Source of the DNA: Deinandra increscens subsp. villosa
Lineage: Eukaryota; Streptophyta; Magnoliopsida; Asterales; Asteraceae
Assembly: GCA_039602395.1 (NCBI GenBank)
Contig: JBCNJP010000025.1
Coordinates: 99,810,124-99,874,123, forward strand
DNA length: 64,000 bases
Direction of reading: 5' to 3'
The position numbers and the translations under genes were made by a program. This document shows positions 25,801 through 36,836 of this stretch, one piece after another. The notes beneath the pieces were generated by a model. That model saw only the letters and a program-made list of their open reading frames with translations, had not been told where the DNA came from and searched no databases. Every line of letters begins with the position of its first letter. Within the stretch, counting starts at the first letter, position 1.

Positions 25801-26705
25801 AAAGATAACCTATTTGATAGACATAAAAGTTAACACAGCAATTCCACTAACCTAAATTACTACAGAACAATTCACGAGTAAGCACGACATCTAGAAAGAA
25901 CAGAGCAGGTGGTGTAATCCCACTTTGGGTACATTTATATCAATTATCAAATCAAACAAGTTTCTCCATTAAAAAAAATGAACTAGTTTTAAGCTCATAA
26001 TAACAGATAAATAGATAATCAACTCCACTCGAATCTATCAATTTCTAGTCATGATAATGATAATGACAAATTATAACTTGAAAATAAAACTTCCAACAAA
26101 AGAAATGCTGCAATTTCCATGAGACGGAAGTAAATTTTACTACTTCAGTGACACTCTACATATGGATTCTCCTTTTGTTCTTTCAACAAAGATAGCAGGT
26201 TTAATGGAGTCTCAGAATTGATCATTGCTTGCTATTTTCATGAAAAGTACATTTTATAGCTTAAGTTGTAATTCTTCATATGATATGTACCTATTTATAT
26301 ATCAAAACACCTAACGAGATCGATCGGATGATAAGAGATATTATTACCTTGCTATCGGGGCTGAAAAGATACAAAGCTAGCAATTTCACGGCTTGGAGAG
26401 GCGTGGCCGCAGATGAATCGACTTCGTTAATTACAAGCTATCGACGAAGATCGGATCAATTACACCACCACCAGATGAAATAAATAATCACCAACAACAA
26501 TTGAGTAAATGAACGAAGGAGAGACGATGAAATGAGATACCTGGTAGCTTCCAAGGGCGATGTATGATCTGTACACAAGGCAATCTCGTTCAATTGCATC
26601 TTCTTCGGAGAGGTTTGGAACGTCACTGTTGTTGATGGCGGCCTGATATGCTCCCAAGTAGAAGTTGTTTCGTAGATTGAACAAGACGTCTGGTGCCATC
26701 GCCAT
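22859..26705 (-). CDS. Coatomer subunit epsilon (epsilon-COP)
   Basis: Subunit of the COPI coat that forms Golgi-to-ER and intra-Golgi vesicles; the family is a TPR solenoid that binds alpha-COP. Seven exons on the minus strand (26541-26705, 26348-26437, 25508-25659, 25248-25383, 25009-25164, 24124-24203, 22859-22952) join in frame to 290 residues, the normal plant length. Typical stretches are NLRNNFYLGAYQAAINNS at the N-terminus, AGTIFMHEQDYNEAL in the middle, QIDEDHTLTQLATAWLNLAV and MTSLILNGKAVCCMHMG in the TPR region, and ESFDRAVQTV at the end. All junctions are GT..AG. The last exon is short and sits 1.17 kb beyond its neighbour, so automated gene finders may miss it. Intron 5 contains a MITE. 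No break was found. Confidence 0.95.
24250..24283. repeat. Perfect short hairpin
   Basis: AAAACAGACTTGT, the six-base loop GTTGAA, then ACAAGTCTGTTTT: a 13-bp perfect stem in epsilon-COP intron 5. No function assigned. Confidence 0.85.
24365..24787. mobile_element. MITE with perfect 42-bp terminal inverted repeats
   Basis: The arms at 24365-24406 and 24746-24787 (outer ends GAAAAGTAACCAAGTTTC and its inverse) match over all 42 bases. A second, slightly diverged inner copy of the right arm lies at about 24717-24745. It sits in epsilon-COP intron 5 and has no ORF. Target duplication and superfamily are unresolved. Confidence 0.8.
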
Positions 26706-27250
26706 GGTTAATCGGATGTAGATCGAAGATCAGAGATATCAAACAGATCCAACAAAGAAGACGTCTGTTGAGCAGTTCTGGAAAACGTTCTAGAGGTTAA
26801 TCTGACAAATTTTGTTACTTATTTATTTATTATTTATATTATTTATTTGAAGAAATTATATATATTTCTTCAATCATATTAAGAAGCATTTGTACATTAT
26901 ACATAACCAGTTTTTCGATTGGAACCGTTTTGTAACTGAAAATTGTAATCGATGGAAACCGATTTGATATGACTGGTTTGATAACCGATCCGAACTGATC
27001 AGTTTGTAAGTCGGTTATGGGTTTTTGCGTAGGACGCTTAACATTTAATGTCGCATTTTGCTCGTTAGAGAGTCGTCAACCGATATATAGCCGTTGGTAA
27101 CGGATATATAAGCGTTTTAAGACCATTTGGGACCGATTTTTACCCATTTTAACTAATTTATGGTATATGTAGCATAATGGTGTGTTAGTTTCATTATCCC
27201 ACTTATTTACCTCTCAAAAATACTAAAAAATACTAATTACTTTCACTTCA

Positions 27251-28040
27251 ATGGCAAGTTCTAGTGGTGCTAGTGGCGGTGACGGATGGACCATGGTGAA
27301 TATCATACCAACCAAGAGAGACCCCACATTAGGGCTGGCAATTTTGACACGGACACGAAAACACGACACGAAACACGAAATTGTTAACAGGTTTTGTGTT
27401 TTGTCTTAGCAGGTTTCGTGTCGTTAATAGGTCGACCTCTTAAGACCTGTTAATTTTCGTGTCTTAACAGGTTGAAACCTGTTAACCTGTTAAGACACGT
27501 TTATATTTTAATAATATATATATATTTTAAATAATATATTAAAGATATATTAGAATTAGATTATTAGGTGACGTATCTCAAAATTCCATTCTAATTCTGT
27601 CGTAACATACACTCATATATCCCTCAATTCTTAAACCCCGTTAAAATACAGGTCGTGTTCGTGTCTAAACAGGTTGAGTGAAACATGTTTTATCGTGTCG
27701 ACCGTCGATTAGTTAAAATTTTGTGTCTAAACAGGTTTTATCGTGTCGACCCGTTAATATACAGGTCATGTTCGTGTTTTGAAAACTAGACACGAAAATA
27801 TTTCGTGTCGTGTTCGTGTTTGAGACCTATCGTGTCGTGTCTTAACAGGTCGTGTCTGATACGATTTGCCAGCCCTACCCCACATTGTTTTGCCCGCATG
27901 AGTTGAAAAATGGTTTTACAAGGGTTCAGTGCAAGAGTTGTGGAAGCTGTATCAAAGGAGATTCCAACACTAATTTGCGAGCACATTTGAATGTCTATTG
28001 CAAGACCAAGAACAACCCGGTGGCGGAGGCAATGAAATAA
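27251..28040 (+). pseudogene. BED zinc-finger ORF interrupted by a MITE
   Basis: The reading frame starts at ATG 27251, runs to 27329, is split by an inserted 548-bp MITE plus its 8-bp target duplication, and continues in register from 27886 to the stop at 28038-28040. Ignoring the insertion it would give about 77 residues. The second part has CKSCGSCIKGDSNTNLRAHL with downstream Cys, a BED-type C2HC/H finger of hAT transposases, and the protein stops right after it. Probably a truncated DNA-binding relic of a transposase, not a host gene. Confidence 0.6.
27330..27877. mobile_element. hAT-type MITE with 8-bp target duplication CCCCACAT
   Basis: The ends are TAGGGCTGGCAA and its inverse TTGCCAGCCCTA, flanked by CCCCACAT at 27322-27329 and 27878-27885. 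Inside are many repeats of AACAGGT and CGTGTCGTGT, with no ORF. Eight-bp duplications and TAGGG-type ends point to hAT. It is nested in the BED-finger ORF. Confidence 0.88.
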
Positions 28041-28330
28041 ATGTAGAATGTTTACTATTTTCTTTCGTTATTTACTACTTTTATTTGAATGTTTCGTTGT
28101 TTAATTAGTTTGTATTCTTTTAAGTTTTATATCAATGAAAAGTATGTTTATTAGTTTCTATATAATGTGTTTAAAAAACAAATTTAAGCGTACAAACCGG
28201 TTTGTAACCAGCTTTGACCCACAACCGGTTTCGTTTGTAACCCCAACCGGTTGGATTGGTTCCTGTTTCATTCCTTGGAAATCGGTTACGGTTAGTAACG
28301 GGTTGCCAAAATTAACCGATTTTTGCACTT

Positions 28331-28850
28331 CTAATCTCTCCCATTCTTAGAGAGATGTTGTAAAAGAGGGTTACTAAATTGTGACTAGTGAAACGAAGAA
28401 AGTGCTATAATTAGTGAAATCTTAAACCCTTGATTTATTAGAGAGACCGTTTTATGAACGAAGTGAAACTGTGAAAAATGATTGACTAAATTTACGTTGT
28501 ATATGAGCACACCTAATAATGAAATGACTAATCTCTCCCATTCTTAGAGAGATGTTGTAAAAGAGGGTTACTAAATTGTGACTAGTGAAACGAAGAAAGT
28601 GCTATAATTAGTGAAATCTTAAACCCTTGATTTATTAGAGAGACCGTTTTATGAACGAAGTGAAACTGTGAAAAATGATTGACTAAATTTACGTTGTATA
28701 TGAGCACACCTAATAATGAAATGACTAATCTCTCCCATTCTTAGAGAGATGTTGTAAAAGAGGGTTACTAAATTGTGACTAGTGAAACGAAGAAAGTGCT
28801 ATAATTAGTGAAATCTTAAACCCTTGATTTCTTAGAGAGACCGTTTTAGA
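28331..28850. repeat. 197-bp tandem repeat, about 2.6 units
   Basis: Units start at 28331, 28528 and 28725, each beginning CTAATCTCTCCCATTC. They are almost identical; one change (GATTTATTAG to GATTTCTTAG) is visible in the last unit. The array begins directly at the right limit of the hAT-like remnant. Confidence 0.95.
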
Positions 28851-29218
28851 ACGGCAAACTCAGATATCTATCTAATCTTACTTCTAAGCTACATTATTGT
28901 TCATCATTCGACTTAAACTCTCTGAAACCTCAAAAAGAACACGACTATATACATATCATATAGCATTGAACTACAAGACAATGATAATAAAATGAGTAAG
29001 TAATACAAAACAAACAAAGGAGTTAGCTCTTCCTAGAACAAACTTTCACCACATAACAATAAAGTCAAAATATAATAAACAAAGGATAATAAACATAAAA
29101 GGAGGCTGCAATAAGAGAAAAGAAAGGGAAAAAAAATTAGCAATTTTGAGACTTAAATCTAGTCCAAGATACACTTGCCAAACAAATATTTTCAGTTTTA
29201 ATATTCTATATTCCAATT

Positions 29219-32200
29219 TTACCCTTCCCAAGACAAGTCTTTCTTGTGCTTTTGTTGCTTCCCTCTACCATTTTCAAGCTTCCCACTTGCATTGTTTTGC
29301 TTGCTAACACTTCCCTCTTGTGCGTTACACATTTGAGACTTGAGTCTGAACCCAAACTTCTTTGACATGTTACTCCAGGTACCGCCACCACCGCTGCCAC
29401 CACTTCCGCCCTTAACATGGCCCAGTTTTTCAATCACCTGTTTCATAGTTGAACACTCTTTTTCAAGCTCAGACACCCTCATCCTCATGCTATCCATACC
29501 CACTTTCAGAACTTGATTCTCTCTCGAAGCCGTGTCCCAACCGCCCTCCTGTGATGCTGCACCCAACCCGCTTCTGAACTGTCTTGACCCGTCTGCAAGA
29601 TTGTCCGAGACCAAGAAACAACCGGCTATGGAGGTCCTGAGCTGCAACTGCTCAAAGAAAAGAACTTGGACTATGATTCTTAATGGCAATCTTTCGTTCT
29701 GTGCAGCATGTGTGCAGGCTTCTAATGATAGTTTTTGGCAATCCATGAGTCTGCAGAGTTGTTCTTTGTCTGAATCTGCTAGCCATGGATGAGACTGCAT
29801 TTTGTAAAGTTAACAAGAATCAGAATGGACCATTATACCCTTAGAAATACCTGTCTCGCAATGTTAACAGAGGGGTAATAAAGTCTTCTACAAACTAGCT
29901 ATCTTTCTCCTATGTAAATTGTAGTATTTGCTTTTTAGGCAAGTTTTCTAACTAAAGTTATTCTTTTGACATACTTGACACACTAATTACCATACCAAAG
30001 GTGTTTCAGGTCAACCCAACCCGTTTCGTCACATACTGGCACATCCGTCCTAAAACATTTTATTGAAAAAAATTATATATAGTGGTTATTGGAACAATAT
30101 ACTTTTCTAATCGTATTTGAAACGCTGATATGTTAAAAATTAATAAATTTTTGAACCAAAATGAGTTTACATGTCACCCAATCAGACTTGTTTCGACATG
30201 TACCAAGAAAATTTACTCATTTTGACCCGTTAACCAGCCTGCCAAGATTGCCACCTCTAATCATAAGTTTGTTACCTTCAAATATATGTCGATTGCACGA
30301 TACAGACCATCATCCATCGGTCTAGCATACTCAGGAACAGCCTCAGCAAGAGACATGAACTTAGGAAGCTTTAAATTAACATCGGGTGCAACTTCTGCCA
30401 AGTAACCGTCAATTAGCTTAGCCACCAGAGTGATGGGTGTCAAAGATGGTGAACCCAATAATTGTTCATCCTCAATAGAACAAGGAGATGCACCACCTGT
30501 TGCCTGATCAATAGCCATAAAATGTTCAACCATTCGCAGCACACATTCAGTATTATACAAAGTTTCCATCGAATACGAAAAATTCGGCATTAATAAATCT
30601 TCAAGGGTTGCCTGATCAAGCTGCATCCCAATTCTTTTTTCCAAATTTAGTATGCAAGACTGGCTAGCCTTAAGAATCAAGGCGGATCGTAAAAGCCCGA
30701 ATAAAAATTTAGTTGAAACGAGCCCTTTTTGCATTGGAAGTAAATGGTCGATTTCCTCAATTAAAATCTTCTGGTCTTCTTCCGATGGTGGATCAATTGC
30801 GGCTGGGCCCACCGGTGCACTTTTCCGGCGACTTAACCCTGGCAAATACTTCTTTGCATAATACTCAATAGAGCCCGCTATGATTTCTTGCTTAATTCCC
30901 CGAGCTTCCATTGCCAAAGTCAACCTTTTGTAAAGAGGTAAAGTCAAAGACGAAACATCGTCAAACCACCAGTTCGAGCTCAGGTTTTTGGGACGGGCTC
31001 CGGTGCTTATACCATTCCACAACAAACTACCGCCCGGGCTCTGCATGGGCCCACCGTGGTCAATCATGGGCCAACCGAACAAATTCGGGTCAGTGCTCGC
31101 TTTGACCGCCAAAGACTCTATACACCGTTTTGTAAAGTTAAGCTCTTCAGCATGAGGAGTGATACTTTCATCCCCACACGCTTGGAGTGATTTTAAAGAA
31201 TCTTTCCAGTTTTTAAGAACGACTTGATTAAAGAAGATGTCAGTTTGTGAAATTAAGTTATCCTCGCCATATTGTTCGGTCATTTCTAGATGCTCTGCAG
31301 CACACCGGAGATGTACTACATTTGAGGCAGTGATTTCGTGTTTTACACCGTAACAGAATTTAGCAATGAGTTCAAATGTTTTGGCCCCACCAGGAATGTC
31401 TTTGAGGTTTATGGTACAAGCTGCATCTCCTTTCTCTGATGCATCTGCTATCATTTTTTCCATAACACCACTTCTTGAAAGCAGAGGAAACTGACAAAAT
31501 AAAAATAAATAAATAAACTTTTGGTGAATGTATTCATTTCTGAATGCATAGTGCCTGTGAAGATAAAAACTGAAAACTGACTACCAATTTTCTTGGAACA
31601 ATCTTGTTTTAGCATCTTCTTTTAATCTTTAACCGTTGACTTTAAAAGTCAAACTTTTATCGGCTAATATTATAACTTTGTATACTGATTTCACATTTTT
31701 CACAAAATTTATTCTTTGCGATTCATTCACTTAGTGAACTTTCTGATGATTACCAAAATATTTTTTATTACTTGAAGACAGGAATTTATATTTTGAAATA
31801 CAAATTGTTTGTTTGACAGTCAAAGTCAAAGTATGACAGCTTATAGAGAACAGAAGAGACGGTCAAGTTTACCTTATGGAGATGGAAAGACATATCCTCC
31901 ACTTCAACGACAATATCACTTGGAAGACCGGTTGTGCAAAACCTATAATAACACTCATATTCAAATATTCAAATAAGTACATGAGAAACAAAGCCACAAA
32001 TTCATTCAAAACATATATAAACCCAAAAAGTAATGTTGATTAAATAAATCCCACAACAACAATAACAACAAAAAGTCATGAATTAATTGCTGATGGTAAC
32101 TTAAGTGCTTCAAATAGATCAATTGCCAAAAGAAACTGAAACTACAAGCATGATGTAGCAATGTAGCATAGTATCTTAATTGCCAGTGTTGACTTTTTGG

Positions 32201-33108
32201 CTTCAACATTGATATGACTTCATAAAATTATTGGCTAACATTGTGGTAACCACATTAATCTTAATCAACAGATATGATGTTAAACATGATATAACAACCT
32301 ATGCACAATCAAGTTTCTGTTCCAAGGAGATATGTAACCTTTGACTTTATAAGTCAAACATATCTGTTAATCTTCAGAATCAACAGAGGTTCTTTAAATT
32401 CTGAAAACACAGTGGTAACTATACTAATCTTACAGATTGAAAACGTGTAATCCGGAAAAGGAAAAGGAAAACTTCAAAGCAATTGAGTTTCTGTTGAGAG
32501 AAAAGACAATAACAGACATAGCTTTTGACTTTTGAGGTCAAAATAGTTACTTTTAAACTCTATGGATAAAAAGGGTTCTTTAAATTTCTAAAAGCACAAC
32601 GGTATAGCAGCAAGATTATGAGTGTAAACTTTATAAAACACCCCTCAATGCAATGAAGTTCCAAAGGATATACCCGACTTAACCTTTGACTTATAAGGTC
32701 AAACAGGTTACCTCTGCTTCAACATAAACACAAGTTCTTCACAATTTCACAAACAAGATGTTAACTTGAAAAGCAAACCTCAATTCAATTGACATAATCC
32801 CACAAGTTTTTGCCTCAAAATAGATTTGGATCCTCTAAAAACATTAAGAAAAAATGATTTTAAACTTTTCAAAAACAAAAACTTGGTGCTAAACTTGAAA
32901 AAACACATATATTGGATAAAGATAACCACCTAAGTCTCTACATATCATAAAGATTGAAGGAACACATACATATATAATTAATCATATCAACATGTAATCA
33001 ATAGATCAGAAAGAATGATAGAGTTTAGTAGAAAGATTAAGGAACATACCAAGATTGGCCTTGTTTCTGGAATGCATCTGCTTTAGATCCTAACTTCATA
33101 CAAGCCAT
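29219..33108 (-). CDS. NPH3/RPT2-like (NRL) BTB-domain protein
   Basis: Predicted plasma-membrane-associated substrate adaptor for a CUL3 ubiquitin ligase; this family works in phototropin and auxin-related signalling. Four minus-strand exons (33050-33108, 31873-31942, 30276-31490, 29219-29794) join in frame to 639 residues. Order: short N-terminus MACMKLGSKADAFQ, BTB/POZ (GLPSDIVVEVEDMSFHLHKF to about residue 130), the NPH3 domain (FGWPMIDHGGPMQSPGG, DEEDQKILIEEIDHLL region, PDVNLKLPKFMSLAEAVPE, LSLEACTHAAQNERLPLR), a coiled coil around SMRMRVSELEKECSTMK, and a Gly-rich then Lys-rich basic tail. The four-exon layout and sequence are closest, from memory, to the Arabidopsis protein encoded at At1g30440. 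No break was found. A specific role in phototropism is not implied. Confidence 0.95.
32090..32770. repeat. Diverged intronic repeat array with TTTGAC palindromes
   Basis: Intron 1 of the NPH3-like gene holds at least three diverged units, each with a TTTCTGTT-like start, then a palindrome such as TTTGACTTATAAGGTCAAA, then GGTTCTTTAAATT. Palindromes are at 32341-32358, 32523-32544 and 32684-32704; a fourth is in intron 2 at 31635-31653. Confidence 0.6.
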
Positions 33109-33760
33109 ATTTGCTACTTACAGAGCAAAATCAAACCCTAAAACCCTTACTCACCGGCAACAATAAACCCCAATGTTCCACCAATGCACTTTAACAGGTC
33201 TACGAAACACAAATTAAGCTCCAAGAACCCTAAAACTTCGATCAAATTATAGCATCAATCAATCGGAAGAAATGATCCTAACCCACTTGAAAAAACTAAG
33301 AATTTAGGTCAACCCCTCCACAAACGGAAGAGCAACAACCCACTTGAAGCTATTATTTCTGAAATGACAGTAAAGCCATCACAAAATTCCAAAATTTAAC
33401 CCTAGAATAAGTGCAAAAATCAAGGGGTCAAAGAGCTGTGGCACGTGGGGGGAAGTTTACTGCTAAAACACACAATCAAAAGTCTCTCTGCCCGATGACC
33501 TTTCTTTCTGTTTTGTTGAAAACTCGAACACAAAACGTGGGTGCTTTTGGGGTTAACCTACTCATTACGTTCTTGAACCTAGAGAATCTTTTATAAAAAT
33601 TTGACAGCGTGGTATGTGTAATTATGATATGTGGGAGTTGTTAATTGTTGTCGTCCAGATTCATTTCAAATTAGGGCTCAAAACTTAAAGTATTTTTTTT
33701 TAATAAATTCATGTGGAGAGCGGGGTTGGATAGGATAATGATCAAAACTAATCGTAGGAG
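33109..33760. promoter_or_regulatory. Upstream flank of the NPH3-like gene
   Basis: Read on the minus strand, the 270 bases before the ATG look like a 5' UTR or leader. No further gene is recognised up to the hAT element at 33761. Confidence 0.35.
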
Positions 33761-34439
33761 CAGGGGCGGAACTAGAAATATTTTTTAGGGGGTCCACAAT
33801 TTTTTTTACGCAGTCACTAGTTTTAGATGTTTCAGTTTCATATAAACGTACATAAAGAATTTTGGTCTATTACTTACTAAATAGTTTTTAATGTAGGCGC
33901 GCGTAGCGGCACAACATTGCGAGTAAAGAAAAATAACCGACTAAAAAACTCTATATGATTTAATAAAAAATTATATACCGCAACATTGATAGCGATATAA
34001 TAGTAAAAAAATAATAGTAAATGGATAAAAATGAAGAGAAAATAAAAATTAACGCGAGAAAAGAAAATAATATGACAAAATGTTTGCCTATTAAAAAAGT
34101 CTATATTTTTATATATTGTAATATTTCATTATAAAAAGGGTCTAAGATTAATGTATTTGAAAAAATGGGTCTATAATGAAAGTAAATAAAAAAGAGGTAA
34201 AGCTGAGAAAAATAAAAAAAATGTTGAGCACAAGATTTGAACTTGCACTCCTTTAAAATCAAGCAAGGGATCTTACCACTAGGCTAGTTGTTTACTTTGT
34301 TTTATTTTCACAAACTAAGTATTTATTAACTCCTCTTCACAATTTTTTTTAAAAAAAACCGTTCACATAATTTCCACTTTGCGTACGAGATTGAGGGGGT
34401 CCACGGGGACCCCCTGGGCCTAATATAAATCCGCCCCTG
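33761..34439. mobile_element. Non-autonomous hAT element, CAGGGGCGG termini
   Basis: The ends are CAGGGGCGGA and TCCGCCCCTG, flanked by a perfect 8-bp duplication CGTAGGAG at 33753-33760 and 34440-34447. It is 679 bp with no transposase. Inside, on the minus strand near 34225-34290, is a tRNA-like segment (TAGCCTAGTGGTAAG with AGTTCAAATCT), probably a captured or nested SINE head. Confidence 0.92.
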
Positions 34440-34447
34440 CGTAGGAG

Positions 34448-34735
34448 TAGGGGTGTTCAGGTGAATCCGGTGTGTGTGGGTTGTCAGGTTTTTTACAAGA
34501 CTTCAAAACACCTTCTTTTTAATTGTCAGGTGGCTAGGACGGTTTGGCTCCGGGTGTTGAGATGGTGCAAGGCTCCCGTTATACGATTTACGTTGGTTAG
34601 AGATGCACATGCTACTTTAGACTTGTGGGGTCTCAAAAAGGACGGAAAGAAGATGTTTCTTGGCATCTTTATGGTTATGTTTTGGTGTGTATTTGGAAGG
34701 GTCGTAACAAGAAAATTTTAAAGAACAACCACTAT
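34448..34735 (+). pseudogene. LINE reverse transcriptase C-terminal fragment (zf-RVT)
   Basis: The frame at 34461-34721 reads VCVGCQVFYKTSKHLLFNC, ARTVWLRVLRWC and later MFWCVFGR. This matches the zinc-binding C-terminal region after the reverse transcriptase in plant L1-type LINEs (C..C...E/S..HLL..C..A..W). No reverse transcriptase or endonuclease core is present, so it is a short fragment, starting directly against the target duplication of the hAT element. Confidence 0.7.
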
Positions 34736-34954
34736 GAAACGGACTAGATTTTCATTAATTGGGATTCTTGGTATAATTTCTCGTTTTCTTCATCCATATA
34801 ACCTAACTTATTACTAGTTGTCTTAGTTATAAAAGGTGGTCTTTCAAAAAACATCAATTTACTTTTAGGAAAATTCTATATATACCCAATCTCATTTATT
34901 TGTAAAACACACCTCTTTCTCTCTACAAATCATATCTCTCACTCTTAAAAAAAA

Positions 34955-36260
34955 ATGAGTCTTTACGATGAAGAAGACATTTTTCCACCACCCGAGATTC
35001 CGACATCGTCGAGCAGCTCCGATAGTTCGTACGAGAACGCGATGCACTACTTTAACCAATGTCTTAACGTCATCGAACAGGAAGAACAAGAAGAGGTTTC
35101 CGCTCCTAAACGGAGGAGACGTATTTACCGTGATCGTGAAAACGGTCACCAACGATTGGTGGAACTTTATTTCGCCGAAAATCCCCGTTACCCTGAGGGA
35201 ATTTTCAAAGACCGATTTCGTATGTCTAAACGGTTGTTTTTGAAGATTGTTGACGACATCACAAACAACTAGCCGTGGTTCACACCCCGTTTGGACGCGG
35301 CGAAGACGAGAAAGTTTCACGCCTTTACAAAAGTGCACGGTGGCTATGCGTCAACTCGCATACGGTAACGTTCCTGACGAATATGATGAATCTTTAGATT
35401 TTTCTGAACGAACTGCACGTGAGTCCCTACACTATTTTTGTAAAGCTATTATTAAGCTTTATAAAAATGAATTTTTGCGTGCACCCACTAGCCACGATAT
35501 TACTCTTTTATATAATGCCCATTTAGAAAAGCATGGTATTCCGGGTATGATAGGTAGTATCGATTGTACTCATTGGGAGTAGAGGAATTGTCCTACAAAG
35601 TATAGGGCACAATATCGTCGTGGCGACCACAAAAAACCAACAATTTCACTCGAGGCAGTTGCCTCACAAGATATGTGGTTTTGGCATGCATTATTTGGTG
35701 TTGCAGGTTCAAACAACGACATCAACGTACTTAACCAATCACCTTTGTTCAATAATGAGATGCATGGGGTTGCACCTAGAATGCCATTTGTATGCAACGG
35801 TCGAGTGTACAAACGTGGGTACTACCTTGCGGATGGCATATACCCACCTTGGTCGGTCTTTTTAAAGGCGTTTCCACATCCTTTTGAGATTAAAGAGAAG
35901 AAAATGAAGAAGATACAAGAGGGGGCTAGAAAGGACGTGGAAAGAGCGTTCAGTCGGTTAAAGAAAAAGTGGGCAATAGTTGATCGAAAGGGTCGTCTAA
36001 TAAAAAAAGAGCTAATGGAGAACATTATGTATGCGGTCGTCATTTTACATAATATGACGCTTAAAGACGATGGCCTTGCTATATCACCGGTCCACATTCG
36101 AGATCCGCCGGTTAACCGGGTTCTTGACCCGAATGTTATTTTCGAATTGCGAGATAGCGAGATTCATTTTAAGCTCAGATTCGATATCACCGAGCACATC
36201 CAAAACACAATGAAAGTGTTTTTAACCGAGGAGGAGGAGAACGCAAATCCTCAACACTAG
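34955..36260 (+). pseudogene. PIF/Harbinger (HARBI1/ALP1-like) transposase, decayed
   Basis: DDE nuclease of a PIF/Harbinger transposon. The N-terminal part (34955-35272) has an acidic Ser-rich start, a KRRRRIYRDRE basic patch and FKDRFRMSKRLFL. The middle and C-terminal parts have TPLQKCTVAMRQLAYG, the first catalytic Asp in GSIDCTHW, the second in GSNNDINVL and the Glu in ARKDVERAFSRLK. Three lesions: a stop at 35270-35272, a frameshift at about 35305-35320, and a TAG at 35580-35582 replacing a conserved Trp after CTHWE. Otherwise the sequence is well conserved, so inactivation looks fairly recent. I could not identify its terminal repeats. Confidence 0.9.
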
Positions 36261-36836
36261 ATTTGTATTTTTTTTTAATAAAAGTTGTAGTTTTTATTAT
36301 TTTTAAGTTGTCTAAGTTGTAATTTTATTTTTAGTTAATGAATATTGTTTACTTTTATTTTATAAAGTTGTTTAAATTAAAAAAAAATTAAATTTGGTGG
36401 AACACGGCTTGGTTTGAAGCCACACCACCACCATACCATGTGGTGTGGCTTCACATGGCTTCATATTAGAGACATTTGAGTTGTCGGCATTTGATTGGTT
36501 GGTGGAACAAATTTTTTTGCACTTCCTCCCTTTCTTTTCCTTTCTCTCATGTATGTGATAAGATTTCATTATAAAACACAAGACCTAAGAGATAGATATA
36601 TTTTACAAGATTTAAACCCGTAATCTTTTGTTTTAAAGCCGTCACTTTATCACTGAGTTGTACAAAATACCATTGGGGCGAACCGTTGTGAGTCCGTCTT
36701 AATGGTAAAGACCACCAACAACAGAAGGTCACCGGTCAAGACCTTACATGAATACCGGAAAGGTTTTACTCGGTTACTTAAAGTTTCTTCTAATAATGTT
36801 ATCTGATATCAAGTTCTGATAAACGAAAATGTATTA
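36261..36836. other. Harbinger 3' flank with subterminal-like repeat and tRNA-like segment
   Basis: From 36397 to 36514 the sequence (ACGGCTTGG, AAGCCACACCACCACC, ACATTTGAGTTG, GATTGGTTGGTG) is an inverse of the left part of the neighbouring MITE at 36858-36984. Near 36590-36670, minus strand, AACTCAGTGATAAAGTG and GGGTTTAAATCTTG look like tRNA-derived A and B boxes of a SINE. No target duplication was found for the latter. Confidence 0.45.

Larger units (their letters stand above)
26890..28330 (+). mobile_element. hAT-like element remnant carrying a BED-finger ORF
   Basis: Both flanks are built of repeated AACCGG/ACCGATT-type motifs (26905-27010 and 28190-28325) common in subterminal regions of plant hAT elements, and the interior holds a BED-type zinc finger ORF. 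No catalytic domain is left. Exact termini and target duplication were not resolved, so limits are approximate. Confidence 0.5.

Noticed and set aside
29219..33108. Direct role in phototropism for the NPH3-like gene
   Set aside because: The closest relatives belong to a different NRL clade from NPH3 itself, so only the family function is stated.
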